Of a stretch of DNA of 64,000 bases, positions 43,201 through 57,011 are shown one piece after another. The position numbers and the translations under genes were made by a program. Source of the DNA: Phalacrocorax aristotelis (lineage: Eukaryota; Chordata; Aves; Suliformes; Phalacrocoracidae); the NCBI RefSeq assembly GCF_949628215.1, contig NW_027441255.1, positions 1 through 64,000 on the forward strand. The letters run 5' to 3'. The stretch's first letter is position 1. Each line of letters begins with the position of its first letter. The notes under the pieces were generated by a model, which saw only the letters and a list, made by a program, of their open reading frames with translations, did not search any database and was not told where the DNA came from.

Positions 43201-46200
43201 GAGCCATTTCCCCTTGCCCCTGTTCGCAATAGCCCCAGACCCTCCCTGGGTATCTCCTCCCCAGACCTGCCTGGGTGCCCTCTTTCTTTACTAGTGACTT
43301 TTCTGCCTAAAGCTCTCAGACTGCACCTCCAGCTCTGCACCCTCTCTCTGAGCACCCTGGTTTTCGTCCTCCCCAGGCAGGTGGCCCTGGCTGCATGACA
43401 CAGGGCAGCTGCAGCTCTGGGAGGACGGGCAGATCTCGCAAAAAAGCAGCGCTAACGAAATCTTTTCGGTAAGAAGTGCCTTCGGCTCCTGCCTGGGGTG
43501 GTCAGCATGAGTGAAGGGACACCTGATGCGTGGGGATGATGTGGGCTCACGCTGTTCCTGAGCGGAGGCTAGGCAAAAGCCCGCAGCAAGCTCCGCTTCC
43601 CCACAGAACCCTGACCCCCACCATCGGTCTCCTCCCCAGCGCAGCCTGGCTCTGCATCCCACTCTCACTGCACAGCCAAGATGCTCTGTGTGATGCTCTA
43701 GGTGACAAACCTCCCCTCCTCTCCTTCATCGCACAGATGTTCAAGTACCACCTCCAGCCCTCTGACCAGGTAGACATCATCCTCATGGCCATCAAGAGCT
43801 TGAGAGCCCCAAGCGCCTACAGCATCAGGGTGGCTGCCCACATGGTGGAAGTCCTTGTGGCAGACCCTGCCTTCCCAATGGGACAGATGAGTAGCCCGTG
43901 GGTGGCACAGCCAACACTCGGGCCCACCAGAGGATCGTTCCTCCCTGGGCCCTGTGGCTGACCAGCACTGATGCCATCTCAAGCCAGCGTACTGCAGCAG
44001 GAATGCAAAGCGGCTCCCAGTGGGAGCTGGGTAAACAGCTGCGCTCACCCCGCTGACACCCCCACTCCCTTCTGTGTCTGTCGTCCAGGTGCTGAACATC
44101 GTGTGGGCCATCTACAGAAACCTGCCCTTCATCAGGGCGGTGGTAGCCCTCAACAGCCTGGAGAGGGCCCTGCTGGTGCTGATGCACAAACAGCCCAGCA
44201 TGGTGGTGGCCAGCCTGTTGCAGTGCTCCCCAACATGTACCTGGTACGGGGCCCACCAGCCTTTGGGGGTCCTCTCACTCCGGGAGAGGGGCCCTAAGAC
44301 CCTCCCGAGGGACTTCAGCCTGGCCATCCTCCGGGGTGTCCCTGCTGACAGAGCCCCGGGTCCCCGCAGTGTTGCGATGCGCATGTGGAAGGTGACGCTC
44401 TCCAAGCCCCAGGTTGCGGAGAAGGTGCTGCAGGAGCTGCTCAGCAGGCTGATGAACCAGTTGCCGTGCAAGACCTCCACCTCTACTGGGGACAACCCCC
44501 GCGTCCTCTCCCTGGCTGTGAGTTAATGGATGAGGCTTCACCGACCTCTGGGGCTGCTCTCGGCTGTCCAGGGCCTCCACTCTCCTTCCCTGCCCATCCC
44601 AAGCCTTGACGTCCCCAGGGGCGTAAGGACGTCTCAGTGTCTAGCTGTCTTCTGCAGGCAGCCAGGACGGTAAGCGAGATCCTCCTGCAGCGCATCTGCC
44701 TGCGGGAGGTGGAGGCAATTTTCCCCCAGCTTTTCCTGGCACTGCTTTTCCAAGTGTCATTCACCACGGAGTTGACGGTGCAGGAGGTGCACATCTTTTG
44801 GAGGGAGCACCAAGAGGATCTGCTCGGTCCCATCAGGTGCTCCATCCCTGTCCTCTCATCCCTGCCAGCTACCTGGAGCCAAGGCAGGGGTGCCAGTGGG
44901 AGCTGAGCATTTCTCTTTGTGCAGGTCTGTGGTGCAGTCCATGAGAGTGCTGCTCTGCAGCATGGGCTTTGAGAGCCAGGCGCTGGCCATTGAGGCGCAG
45001 GGTGGCTGGGATGCCCTGCTCAGCAGCCAGACCCACCTCATGGGAGTCCGCATTGTGGCCAGGTGAGAGGCCCTTCTCCCTTGCTCCTCGGGGACCATCA
45101 CCCCATGTCACCCCCTCCCTTGGGGGCACAGATGGCAGAGGGCTCCCGTTGCTCAAAGAAAGCGCTGCAGGTGGGTGATGCCCAGAGTGGTGCAAACCCC
45201 AAAGATATGTGTCTGCCTGGCTCAGGCCTGATGGTGCCTCCTTCCCCCTGCCAGGGAGATGATGAAGACCCCAAGACCCCTGCTCTCCACCATCTTCTGC
45301 CATCTGGCAGAACTCCTCAGTGTGGAGGAGCCCACCTGGGGGATGATCGCCATGGTCTTCCTCGTTGAGGTGAGCCTGACGGCACTGTTCCAAGCTCTCT
45401 CCGATGCTCAGCTCTCCCATGCCAGCTGCTGTGGGGGGAGCTGGGGCAGCAGATGGGCTCTGGTTGTCGCCGTGGAGGAGCAGGCGAGCAACCAGTGTGG
45501 TGGAGTGTGGGGCACAGGGCTTCTCCACAGTCCCTGCTGCCTGTGCCTGGGCTTGGTCGTGACCCAGCATCCTTGCCCTGAGGTAGTGGTTGGAGGCAGC
45601 ACCACACCTCACCAGCTCCCGCTGTGCGTGTTTCAGATGTTGGGCTGCACCAGCCTCAGTGAAGAGCTGGACCGTGCCCTGGAAATCTTCCCCATGTATC
45701 TGCAGAGCCAGTGCCTGGGGATGCCCAGCCTGGTGCTCAGGGGCCTCCTCAGGCTCAGTGAGAGGCCCGACACGGTGAGTAGGGGGCAGCAGGGACAGCC
45801 GGGACAGCAGCCCAGGGTGGAGCAGTGGGTGACGGGTAACGTGGTGGCTCGGGCTTTTCTGGGCACAGGGAGCCGTGCCGGCTGCTGCCAGCTCTCCTGC
45901 CTGCCCTGCCCTCTGCCCCATGACTGTGCCGTGCAAGGAGAGAGGCAGTAGTGCCGAGGGGAAGGGGCTTCTGCTGCCAGCACATCCTGGCAGGGGTGCT
46001 GGTGGCCGAGTGACCAGCCCGAGCGTGGGGTCTGCAGAGCCTGACCGTGGGGTGCTGAGCCCCGGGGTGAAACGCAGCAGCTGCGGCAGGGGCTGCTGGC
46101 AGCTCGGGCAGCTTTCCAGGCAGCGCCAGTTGCCCACCAGCCTACCCAGGGGGTCTGGTGGAGAAGGGGGTAGCCAAGGGGCTGGCAAGGAGCCAGAGCT

Positions 46201-48950
46201 GTCTGTCCTCACCCTCTGCGCCCTGCTCTTCTCACGGCCATGGCGGTAAGCCCTGTCTGCCAGGACCTTGCCCTTGTGACCTGCACTGCCTGCTGAGAAG
46301 CTAGTGGGAGGCCAGTCTGCGCGGAGAGGGTTTTCACCCCTCTGGTAGGTCGCTCCTTTACAAAAAGGAGATGGTGTGTCTCCAACAGGCAAGGAAAACC
46401 CTCGTCCTGCTGCCGTATGTCATGGAGCAGCTGCAGGGTGCTGACAGTGATGCCAGCGCCATCGCCCTGTCCCTGCTCAGCAACCTGCTCCGGCTGCTGG
46501 AGGGGAAGACGCTCAGCCTGACTGCCCTGGCGCTGGCTGAGAAGCTCCAGCCGCTCTTCAGCGACGTAAGGCTGGGGGAGAGACCCGTGCCCCTCTCAAC
46601 AGGCACCTCCATTCATGCCTCCCGTGCTCTGCAGGGGGATGCTTTGCCCCGCAGCCCCCAGACCCCATCGCTGCCCTTGGCAGCTCTGTGCTGTGTCCCA
46701 AACCCCCACGGGGACCCACCCTGGCTCAGCCTCCCTGTCGTGGCAGAGACGAGGATTGCAGGACGTTGGCAGACGTGCTGAGCCCCACCGATGCACACCC
46801 TGCCCTGGCAGCATCCTCCAGCCCTCCGCAGGGTCTCCTTCTCCAACCCCCAGCCCCAGGGACCCTAGCCTCCCTGGGCAGACCTTCTCTATGCCACAGC
46901 TTGCTCCCTTTTGGAGCAGGGCTGCCTGCAGCTGTTTTGGGCCCCTTGCTTGCCATAGGCTTGAGACTGAGGTCCTCTTCCTCTCCTGCACCAGGAGTCG
47001 AGCACTGTGCGGGAGCTCTCCATCTGGCTCTTCCGAAACACAATGGTGGTTGTGGTGGATGCCAAAAAGAAGAAGATGAAGGAGGTGGTGTGGGGCAGCC
47101 TGCTGCCACTGCTCTTTCACCTGCACGACGAGGACAAGAATGTGGCCAAGGTGGTACTCCCAACCTGACCTGTTCTTTGGGCAGGGCGGTGCTGGACCCT
47201 TTAAAAGTGTGTCGCCATGAGGTCTAGCTCGCTGGGTCCCTAGCACCAGGCACAGCCCACCTCCCTGCCCGCTGCTGCCTTTCTCCTCCTGCTCCCCGGG
47301 TGGATGGGGAATTAGGTCCCTTTCCCACCCAGCTCCCTCCGCACAACCCCTGGCGTGAGTCCCTGCAGCCCCAGAGACGGCGCTGTGGCTCTGCAGCAGC
47401 CTGGGGTCACCAAGGCCAAAACACTAGAGCCTGACAGGCTTCCACCCAGAGAGGGTGGCTGCCCTTATATTCCCCCAGGGTGCTGAACCCGGTGGCAGCA
47501 TCAGTCCCCAGCTGGTGCGTCTTCCCTGCACGGGCAGGGCAGGCTCTGAGCCCTCCAAAGAGGGGGGACACAGGGTCTTGTGTCCCTGGCGGTGGTGGTG
47601 GCATCTCTGCTACTCACCAGGCCTCCCAGGAAACCCTCAGCAGTGCTGGACAGTTCCTGAAGTGGCGGCAGCTGGCCCAGCTGGGCGAGACCGTGCAGGC
47701 ATGGAGGATCAGCGAGTGGCTGGTACGCACAGCCCCAGCGCCCCCAGGTTGCGCCCTGGGTGAGCCCTGCCCCATGCCCAGCATGGGGGACGGGGAGGCC
47801 TGTGCCCCCATGGCGGTACGCACCCTCCTGGAGCAGGCTCTGCCCCAGGCTGTCCTCTCCCCCGGAGTCCCAAAGGGCACCCTGCCAGCAGGACGGCACC
47901 CCAGTGTCCCTGGGGAGCCCTCTGCTCCCTCCGAACCCCGATGCCACACGGCAGGGAGCTGGGAATGTCCTGCTGGGGGGAAGGAGGGTGGCCCTGGGCG
48001 AGGGGGGAGGGCCCGATTGGGGGGCAGCTCTGCGCCAACCGTGCACCCTTCTCCTCCCTCCAGCTGGCCAGGAACAGGAGCAGGGCCAAGGAATACCTGC
48101 GCCAGAGCCAGTCCTACCTGCGGAGCCCGCAGGAGCCCCTGCGGCGGGAAGCTGTCAGGTTCATTGGTGAGCCACGAGCCCCATGGTCCCTCCCTCCTTC
48201 TCCCAGGGTCCCTGTGGCCCAGCGCAGGACCTGTGGGCACTCCTTCTGCCCGTCCCACCCCTGGCTGTGCAGGCGGGGCTGGCAGGAGGCTCATCCATCC
48301 CCTCCCCGATGCTGCAGCCCAGGGTCAGCCCTCCCCGGGGAGCTGTGCTGGCCAGGTGGGCTGGGTGGAGGGTTCTCCAATGGGCAGTGGGGTCCCCAAC
48401 AGGCAGCAGGGTCCCCAACGGGCTGCATCCCCTCAGGGCTCATCGGACGGCAGGTGGATGGGCACGAGGAGTTGCAGTACATCAGAGAGGGTGAGTGAGG
48501 GCAGTGGGGAGGAGGAAGGACCCCGGCACGGAGCTCCCCCCTGGGAGAGGGGGGCTCTACTCCCAGCGTGTGCGTGTCTCCGGGGAGGGGGCTGTTTCTG
48601 GAGGGGCACATTCCTGACCGGCAGCACCCAGCTGAGCCTCCCGCCCCCCGGCTCCCTCCTGGCCCTGGAATCACAGGGCACAACGTGCCCTGCCTGGAGG
48701 GGACACAGGGCTGTCACCTCACCTCTGCTGCTTTGTCCCCGCAGTCCTTCAAGATGCAGGGAGAGACACGAGTCTCCTGGTCTCCTCCCTGGCAACACAG
48801 GCGCTCCTCATCCTCAGCTTGAGGAAGGCTGAGTCGAGGTTTAACCTGCAACGGCTGAGCTTCCGGCTGCTGAGGGCATGGACGAGGTGGCACTCGGCCC
48901 CCAGCAAGGACTCTGCTCAGGCGGAGACAAAGCAGCAGCCCCAGCCCTAG
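40202..48950 (+). CDS. MROH-family HEAT-repeat protein, copy C (exon-10 donor lost)
   Basis: All 22 exons are in the window: 40202-40325, 40689-40774, 40939-41061, 41411-41490, 41731-41848, 41983-42069, 42651-42755, 42912-43095, 43377-43468, 43737-43886, 44089-44243, 44370-44517, 44658-44836, 44925-45062, 45255-45369, 45637-45774, 46389-46565, 46995-47150, 47621-47722, 48064-48166, 48437-48490, 48745-48950. All phases match copy B and no frameshift or internal stop is seen in the exons. As in copy A, the exon-10 donor (43887) is AT in place of GT. Skipping exon 10 would remove 50 residues, about one HEAT repeat, and keep frame; reading on would stop soon. C-only differences include NTMVVVVD for NTMGVVVD in exon 18 and RISEWL for RISECL in exon 19. 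The 3'UTR is interrupted by ERV1-C. Confidence 0.8.
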
Positions 48951-49159
48951 GGTGCTCTGCAGCTTGGGGTATCTCCTCTTCCCAAAGTCTAACAGGAGAG
49001 AAGAGACCTCAGCCCCAGAGGAGCTGGCGTCCTCTGGAGAGCAGCAGGACAGCCGCTTTTTCCCGTGGTGCAGGGCATCACCTGCCCACACGCTTCGTCT
49101 TTGCCACGAAGCACCAGCTGCTGGGCTGGGCTGGGCTGCAAAACAGAGGGAAGGAGAAG

Positions 49160-49195
49160 CCGGAGCCAGAGCCGGAGCCGGAGCCAGAGCCGAGG
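49160..49195 (+). repeat. Hexanucleotide repeat in MROH-C 3'UTR
   Basis: About six CCGGAG/CCAGAG hexamers, identical in arrangement to unit A and one unit longer than unit B. Confidence 0.75.
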
Positions 49196-49472
49196 ATGAA
49201 GTTGAGGCTGAAGCCTTCCCTCCTGTCCCCAGGGCCACGCCAGGGTGAATCACTTTTTCTGCCTCCCACCGTCTGAGGAGCCTGCGCTGCCTGGGGCCGA
49301 CGTGGCCGAGTGTGGGAGCTACAAAGCCACCAATGCTCTGACTCTGGCAGCTTTGTCCCCTCCGTGTCCCCAGCAGGAAGGGCAGCTCTGCCTCCTGCCC
49401 ATGCCACCCATCCCCACCGGCCCTGCGCCCGTTCCCACCCAGGGACGTTGGAAGTCCCAAGAGGAATGGTAA

Positions 49473-49571
49473 GAGGTCACTAAGCGAAACCAAGCCCTCC
49501 GTGGAGCCGTCGCCTTGGAGCGATCTCCAAAAGGGAGACCACCCGCCAGCAGTCAGCAGCCCTTCCAGGAT
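49473..49571 (+). repeat. 99-bp direct repeat, left flank of ERV1-C
   Basis: Identical to the left copy in unit A as far as read; partner at 56771-56869. Confidence 0.85.
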
Positions 49572-49579
49572 AAACTCTA

Positions 49580-51840
49580 AACAAGGCCAACGCCTAACAT
49601 CAGTAACAATTCAGTTTCCAAATAAAACAGACTGGGGAGACAAACGCTTTGTACAATTTGGGCTGTGGATGACACAGATTGACGTACAGCTCCAATGTGT
49701 TTAACTCCATCAGGTGATACAATGGGTACAAACTGCATATTTGTGACAACACGTTGGATTAACTGAATGAAACATGGGATGACACATGGCAAAAACAGTA
49801 ACGTAGCTAGACCACGCAATAGGTAAAATAAGATTTGTTTGATCCAAGGACCTCCTGGAAGCCAGGAGAACATATCGACATTCCAGCCTTTCCAGGTTTG
49901 GGGGGCAACATGGGCCAATTTCCATATTCCGGCAGTAATTTGTTTGATGACTTTGCCATTGTCATTGATTTTTAAACAGCAACTAGAATCATGCAATTTC
50001 CCACAGACCCCGCCTTCTTCGGCTAGTAGGTAGTCGAGAACCAAGTGATGTTGATAAATTGCAGTTTGCATTTGGGTTGCCTGATCTGCCAGTAGGTCGA
50101 GGGCCTCAGCTGTTTGATTGGTGATAATTTCTAATACGGCTTGCAGCCGGATAATGCAATGTAGATTATAAATGGGTTCTCGAGCACCACTAACCCATTC
50201 ATTGTGTAGCCAAATCAACTAGAATTGTTATATGAGAACATAGAGTATAGGAATTAGCGTATCCATCGATCTATGTAGTGATCAAAACCAATTTGTGTTT
50301 CTAATCATTTATATATAGACAATGTGTTTTGTTACTAGAAGAATGCACTTCTGTCAAAAGGAATGATAAAGTGCAGTTTTGTGTAGCAGACTGAGAAAAC
50401 TGGCCAGGATTGCCGGGACTGAGAGCCAAAAGGGTAAAAGGTAATTCCAGCAGGGGGAGATCGCGACCACCGACTCACGGACCACCGACCCAAGTAATAC
50501 CACCTACTCAAAAGAGAACAATAGAAGAAGTCGACTGAGTTTGCGCAGTAATCTACATGTGGAACAAGGAAGTTTGTACCAATCAGTAGAAAGGACAATA
50601 ATGAATATGTATGAATAGGTAAATTTTTGATCTATAAATTGTATGGGAAAGGTGCGTAAGGTATGCACGTGAGGAGGAACGATCCCCCCTGCATCCGGCG
50701 CCGTGAATAAAGAATGCCTGCTCTTTAATACTAAATTAGTGTTAAGGAGTTGTTTCTGATTTTACCACGTTTTTCGGTAACAATTGGGGTTCCAAGTTGC
50801 ACGTCCATAATGTTGTATGATACGCTGGGGGGTCCGCACGTCTTTACCCCAGGACCGGCCACTCCCATCGGTGAGGGAGGTATCAGTAACTTTGGATCGT
50901 TTTTCCCGCTTCAAATCATCATATATTCAAATGCCTAAATGGTCTCCGTCTGTTTCTGAGAGTAAGAAAACCAAGGGACGGATCACCCCAACGCAACATA
51001 TTCCTGACCAGTTTGCTGGTAACGCTTTATATGCATGGTTTCCACATATGCAACAGTGTCCCTCGAGGGCCACTGATCCGTTAGCAAAGGGTCCTTTCCA
51101 ATGTTCCACACGGGGCGAAGGGTCAAAATAAGGGGTAGGTTCTAAACCAAACGGCCACTTTCAACGCAACAATATAGCGATTCCTTTGTGGAGTTTTCAC
51201 AACATGGTATGTCTGAACAAAGGCCTTCCCACATTCTCCTCCAACGGGGCCAATCTATTCTATTACAATATTTACAGTTGTAAGCTCCTGCTTCCTGGTC
51301 CCAAATACAAGCACGGCCCACAGAGTTGCCTCGGCTGGTATTAGGTGTGAGAGACCAAAATCTGGGAAATGCATTCTGGTATCCCTCTTCATTCACCCAG
51401 GCATAGCTATATACGAGTTCATCCTTTTCATGTGGCCCCTCTCCCACCTGAACGGTTATGCTTACGTTCTGATATGTCCATTCACATGTGCCGTTACCCA
51501 CAAAGACGCCATCCTTTTGTGTTCTAGCCAAACAGTATTTACCTTTCTCTGGGTGAATCATGTGAGCTTTGCCATGTTTTATTCCCTTTCGTTTTGCTAT
51601 ATTTACTCACCCACCATTTTGGTAGCAAAGGTATAGCTACCCAGGGCCAACTTGATAGACCAAACGGTCCTCCACATATCCAGCATTCTGTGAGGTTATA
51701 AACACTTGCTATTTGTTCAGCCAATTGCATAAAAGAATTCTTTATACCATTTCCTTCATCCCTAAAGTCTTTGAGGGGATAACTGATTGTTCCAGGGATC
51801 GCGACCCGTACAATACACCAAAACAACAAAATTGACATTT
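49580..51840 (-). pseudogene. env: ERV1-C env region, split by the nested solo LTR
   Basis: Matches ERV1-A env: signal-like start, gamma-type SU end, TM heptads and anchor on the minus strand, with the solo LTR in the same place. Broken. Confidence 0.8.
50226..50782 (+). mobile_element. Nested solo LTR inside ERV1-C env
   Basis: Counterpart of 8195-8751, with the same TGTTA and TAACA ends. The nesting happened before the A/C duplication. Confidence 0.75.
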
Positions 51841-51909
51841 TGCTCTACAAATCCAGCCTAAGCTTACAAATGTTATACAATCAATCACAAAAATACACAT
51901 AGTCAAAAT

Positions 51910-53200
51910 CAAATGTTAATCTTCCCACATTCGGTTGCGTTCCCACGGGGATCTCCTGTGAAATGAAACAAAATGTCGACTTGCCCAGTTTGGGCTTCAT
52001 CTACGTGCTTAAAATGAGGGAACAATCCAGCGAGTGTTAATTTTGTGCTCTTTCCCCCCCAGGCATCTTCAGCCTTCCAGGCATATTTGTTAAGGGGTTC
52101 AGTAAGTATGAGGGGGACGGTCCCAACGGTTGGCATTTCTACCGACGCTGGCTGTCCAGGAGAGAAGGTTGGTTCCCTTGGAACACTAAGAGCTTGAGAC
52201 GTTGGAATTAAAACTGGGGGTTTAGGACAAAAGCCATTTAATCGGGGGCATCCATTTGTTCCCCAGCGACCATTGACTCGGGTAGCTGCATCCCAGAGGT
52301 GCTCCGCCCAATGCGGCTTATGAGGTTTCAGAAATCGTTTTGAGAGTCCATTAGTTCGTTCCACTATCCCCTTGGCTTGGGGGTAATACGGGGTGTGGAA
52401 TACCCACTTGATTCCTTCTTCCCTTGCCCACTCCTGTACTCTGGTAGCAGTAAAATGACTGCCATTGTCTGACTGAATAGAACTAGGTTTTGGGAGGGAG
52501 CTAAACCAGAATTTCAGGGCCCGCACTGTATTTTCCCCAGGTGCTCGTGGAAATGCTTCGGCCTGGACTAGGCCAGAAATTACTTCCACGCCTACTAATA
52601 CATATTGTTTTCCTTCTGACTTTCGGAAAGGCCCAATATCATCGATTTGCCAGACTTCCCAGAGGGTCTTTTTGTCTCTCAAATGGAGTGGGAACTCCTC
52701 CCTGGGATGTCGCTCTAGCCGAAGTCGGCATTGCTCACAAGCTGAAATACAGGCCCTGCAAGCGTCCCGAGGGGCAGGCCAGCCTCTGGCATGTGCCTCC
52801 TTGTATAAATCATTAGACCCCGCGTGGCCACGTTTAACATGTAGCCATTCTAGGAGCCTATCCCAATTTTCTCCTGTTTGGTCCTCCTTCTGCAGAGGGG
52901 CAATTCTGGCCAATTCGTCCGCCCTATTATTCCACTCACTCACTGGAGTACCCCCTTCCGGGTGGGAGGGCACCCATCCTATTGCAAAATCCCCGTGTTT
53001 GGCAACATTTAAGATTTCTTGCCACCTCTCCTTTTGCCACACTGGCACCCGATTTACCTCCCAGTTGTTCTGTTCCCAAAAAGGGAGCCATTCTGTGCAC
53101 CCTTTGAATACTGCAAACGAGTCAGTGTAGATGTACACCGGAGTCCCTGCTTTTCCCTCGCTATTAAACACACTCCATACTGCCACTAACTCTCCCACTT
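51910..53200 (-). pseudogene. pol: ERV1-C RNase H-integrase region
   Basis: Same zinc-binding and catalytic integrase motifs as in ERV1-A (WQIDDIGP, SDNGSHF, KGIVERTNG) on the minus strand. Confidence 0.85.
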
Positions 53201-53234
53201 GGACACTGCCCTCGCCTTCAGGAATTATTTCCCT

Positions 53235-55120
53235 CTAGGTATCCACATGAATAGCTACAGCCCGATACTTCCACTGTTGGCCCTCTCGTTTGGCGGAGGC
53301 GTCTGCGAACCATACGTTTCGCAGCTCCTCCGAAAATGGCGGGGCAATCCTAACTACAGAAGGAGGAGGGGTATCCTCCTCCCGAAGGTTTGTCGCTTCT
53401 TCCTGTATGTTTAACACCTTTGCGGTACCTTCAGTGACTGTAAAAACACTACAGTAATGTTCGATTTTAGCATACCGTTTCCTCACAGTACCCCTTTGGG
53501 CCACCCCGTCAGGGGGAGGGGTCCCTGCTAACACAGGCGTAATTACCTTAAAGGGTCCCCTTAAAACTGTAGGTTGTTGGCGTATGGTTCGCTCCGCTTC
53601 TCTAAGAGCTAAGCTCACTACAAACAAACCCTTTTCCCAGCTGGAGTACCGCTTTTCAACGTCCTTAAAACTCCTAGAATAAAACCCAGTCGGTCGAATG
53701 GGACCTTCTGCTCCTTTCTGCCAAAAATGAATTGACAATCCCCAGTGTGCGAACCCCCATTCAATTTGAACTGGGTCGGTGGGGTGGATAGGGCCCAAAG
53801 TTTGATGGGTGCTTGCTTCAAACACCAAAAGCTGCAGTGCCTCATCGTGAGCTGGAGTCCATTTCCAAATCACCCTCTTTCGCAACAGGTCATATAAGGG
53901 ACGTGCCATTATTGCAAATTTTGGCTTATGCTTTCTCCAAAAGACCAAGAATCCCAAGGTGTGTTGCAGCTCCTTTTTACCTTCCGGAATTTTTACCTGA
54001 TCTAACGCTGAGAGGGTGTCCTGAGGAATACAGGCTGACCCTCCTTTCCACCAGATGCCCCACAACTTAACTTCACTGGCAGGGGCTTGTATTTTTTCTT
54101 TGGGTATTTGAAGGCCTGTTCCTTCCAGGTGATTAATAGTTCTGTCCTGCATAGTCTGCACCGAAGCTATGGTATGTCCCCCTTTTAGTATGTCATCAAT
54201 ATACTGATAGACTTTGACCTCTCTTTCTGATGGGATTATTGCCAATTCCTGTGCTGGGGCATGGTGGGCCAAGGTAGGCGAGTGTTTATATGCCTGAGGC
54301 AAACGGGTAAAAGTATACTGTTGTCCTTCCCAGGTAAAAGCAAATTGGTCTCGATCACACTCCTGGAGTGGAACCATAAAAAACATGTCCTTCACATCAA
54401 TGGTTGCTAAGATAGGGTGGGCCTGTTCTTGAATGGCTGCAAGTAATTCGGCTATGTTGGGTACAGCCGCAGTCAGGGGGCCAGTGTTTGCATTCAGTCG
54501 CCGATAGTCAATGGTCAGGCGCCATTTTCCATTAGGGTTGCATACTGGCCACACTGGTGAATTGTACGGGGAGTGAGTAAACACTAAAATTCCCTGCTGT
54601 TTGAGATCCTCAGTTACTGGGGCTATCCCTTCCCTGGCTCCTAGCAGCAACGGACAGGGTTTTACGTTGGTAATCTTGGAGGGGGGAAGGCCAGGTGCCG
54701 TTTGCAATAGGCGCACCTCCGCCCAAGATGTTTCAGTTAATTGCCTGACCTGGGGGATGCCAAAAGACCACGAGTTCCCCTGGGTGTCATGCCACTGCCT
54801 TCCCTTCAACGCAGCCATGCCTAAAATGTTTGTCTGAAAAGGTCCTATGGCTACCATGGTATTGATGGGGGCTTCCTCTCCTGGGAACCATAGTGTCACT
54901 GAACTCATAGGCATTGACTGTGTCTTTCCCAGAGCATTTAAGATAATTAGATTTCTAGATGGGATAGAGATCCCGCACCGTTCTGCTTCGGTCTGCATCA
55001 GTGCGGTGATTTGTGGCCCAGTATCAATTAGAAAAATTACCGGTCTTTTCCTTGGTCCTACAGCTACTGTGACTAATAAATCCCCTCTTAGATTCAAGGT
55101 GAGTTGTCTTACAAACATCC
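53235..55120 (-). pseudogene. pol: ERV1-C protease-RT region
   Basis: Same aspartic protease-like start and RT YIDDIL core as ERV1-A, with two or three base differences seen over this part. Confidence 0.85.
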
Positions 55121-55159
55121 ATCCTCCGCTCCTCTCCTCACCTTTGGGGAACGGAGGGT

Positions 55160-56700
55160 CTAGTTTTCCGCCTTTTCCCTAGTCAGCTCCCCCTCAAGAT
55201 CTATCAGGGGTGGAGCAGCGGCAACTACTCCGAGAGTGGCCTTCTTCCCTGACCATTTCTGTACAAGTTTTTCCAATTTTGGGGTCGGGAGTCCATCCAT
55301 CAGGTCTCGAGGAATGCCCTTCTGAAGCCCTAGATGCCATAAGCCCTGTCGACTTAGGGGTCTCTCTCTCCCGGGATGATTGTTGCGGAGTGGCCTCAAA
55401 TCCTGGCCCTTCCCAATTGACAGCTGCCGATTGTTAACTTGCTCTGCAGACCGTACAACCCTTGTTTCGGTTTTTTGGAACGATCCACCATCAGGGCCAT
55501 ATTTTCTCCCAAAATTAATTAATTCCTGCGCTACCTCCCTCCACGTCCACACTTTCCTTCCCAACCGCCAATGGTCAGGGGTTATTATCCCTTCCAGAGT
55601 GGCCGCAGTTCTTTCTCCTTCGGAATTATTTTGAATTCTCCCCTGTAATTGGATCCCAGTGGGTTTCAGGGAGTCAGGGAGTCCCCGGATCAGGGGAGTC
55701 ATCCTCCCTGGGTCTACAGGCATCATCATCGGGGAACTCTGGTGGGGCTTGAGCTCCCGATCATACATCTTTTGGAGACAGGCTGCTTTCTGCACGCTTT
55801 CCACTAGTTGATCCACCGTACCTGTTATGGCAAGGGGATCTCCCCTCTCCAAAGGGTTCAGCCCTCCGGCCCAATACGCAGCCCTCTGGGTTAATGACCA
55901 TGGGGCTCGGCGATTACCTGTAGTTAAGAACACACCTGGACCCCAATAGCCTTCTGCTTCTTTCTCCGACAACAAAATTCCATCCCCCCCTGCTGACAGG
56001 GACACTCTCCACACATATTCTGTCTCCGATTCCTTCGGAGTTCTTGCAAAGTCTTTTTTCAACTTTGCTACTTCGGTTGCTGTAAATGGGACTTCTTTGG
56101 TGAGAACTTGAGGACGGTCATCGTTATTGTCCTCATACAAGTACTCTGTTTTAAAGAGTGGATACATGTGAGGGAAGCTTTCTACAGTTTCCCTTGCCCT
56201 CTGCAAGACTCCCTGAGGGTAAACTTGCCGTACCCCTTTCTCTGAAAGTTTCACCTCTACCTCTGCCAGTGTATCTGCTTCCCTCAAAAGCTGATCCCTC
56301 AATTCTTCCTTCAGTATGGCATTTTGATTTCTCTCCTCCTGCAACAATCGCTTGTTTCCCTCCAATTGTTCCTGCAGTGACTTTATGACCACCTGCAGTG
56401 AGTCTATTGTGACATCGGCTTGACAAAGCCTCCGTTTCCTCTCTTCCACCGCTGCTGACAGACTCGCTCCCAGGACTGCGCAAATTACAGCTTTTCCTTT
56501 CCCCGGTCTAACCCTAGCTTCCTTCTACACTACCCTTATCCTGCCTACTACACTCTGCGGTTGAAACCAATGTTTTTTCACCCAATCTTGTCCCCGGGGT
56601 GAGGGGCGAGATTGGTGCACCTCCAAAAGATGGTACAGCCGGTGAAGAGACAAAATCGTGGGCGTTAACTGCCTTCTGAGTGGCCATTTTACCTAACACA
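55160..56700 (-). pseudogene. gag: ERV1-C gag region
   Basis: Same coiled-coil start and capsid-like segment as ERV1-A. Assigned to Gag by position before protease-RT. Confidence 0.65.
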
Positions 56701-56770
56701 AAGGGGCTTTATGGTCCTGAGAGGGTCACACCTTAATGCTGCTATCCCCTTTTCCCCTTTTCGCCCTCAG

Positions 56771-56869
56771 GAGGTCACACCGGGAAACCAAGCCCTCCGC
56801 AGAGCCGTCACCTTTGAGCAATCTCCAAAAGGGAGACCACCCGCCTGCAGTCAGCAGCCCTTCCAGGAT
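56771..56869 (+). repeat. 99-bp direct repeat, right flank of ERV1-C
   Basis: Identical to the right copy in unit A as far as read, and differing from the left copy at about 10 positions. Confidence 0.85.
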
Positions 56870-57011
56870 GCTCTGGGTACGCGTGGTGACACTCTTTGGC
56901 TGCTTATCCTTGAGGAAGCGAGCCTGTTGCCTAACTTGGAGCAGCCGAAGGGTGCTCCCGCTGCCCTTCCACGCCTCCCCAGGTGCCAGAGACAAGACAC
57001 TAAAGGCGCAA

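Larger units (their letters stand above)
49572..56770 (-). mobile_element. ERV1-C: LTR-less gag-pro-pol-env block, duplicate of ERV1-A
   Basis: Same boundaries, orientation, length and nested solo LTR as ERV1-A, with only a few base differences over 7.2 kb. It was therefore copied by segmental duplication rather than by an independent insertion. Parts on the minus strand: env about 49580-51840, RNase H-integrase about 51910-53200, protease-RT about 53235-55120, gag about 55160-56700. Broken to the same extent as ERV1-A. Confidence 0.88.

Noticed and set aside
49572-56770. Independent second insertion of the same ERV1 family in unit C
   Set aside because: Identical junctions, identical nested LTR and near-identity to ERV1-A show duplication together with the host segment.
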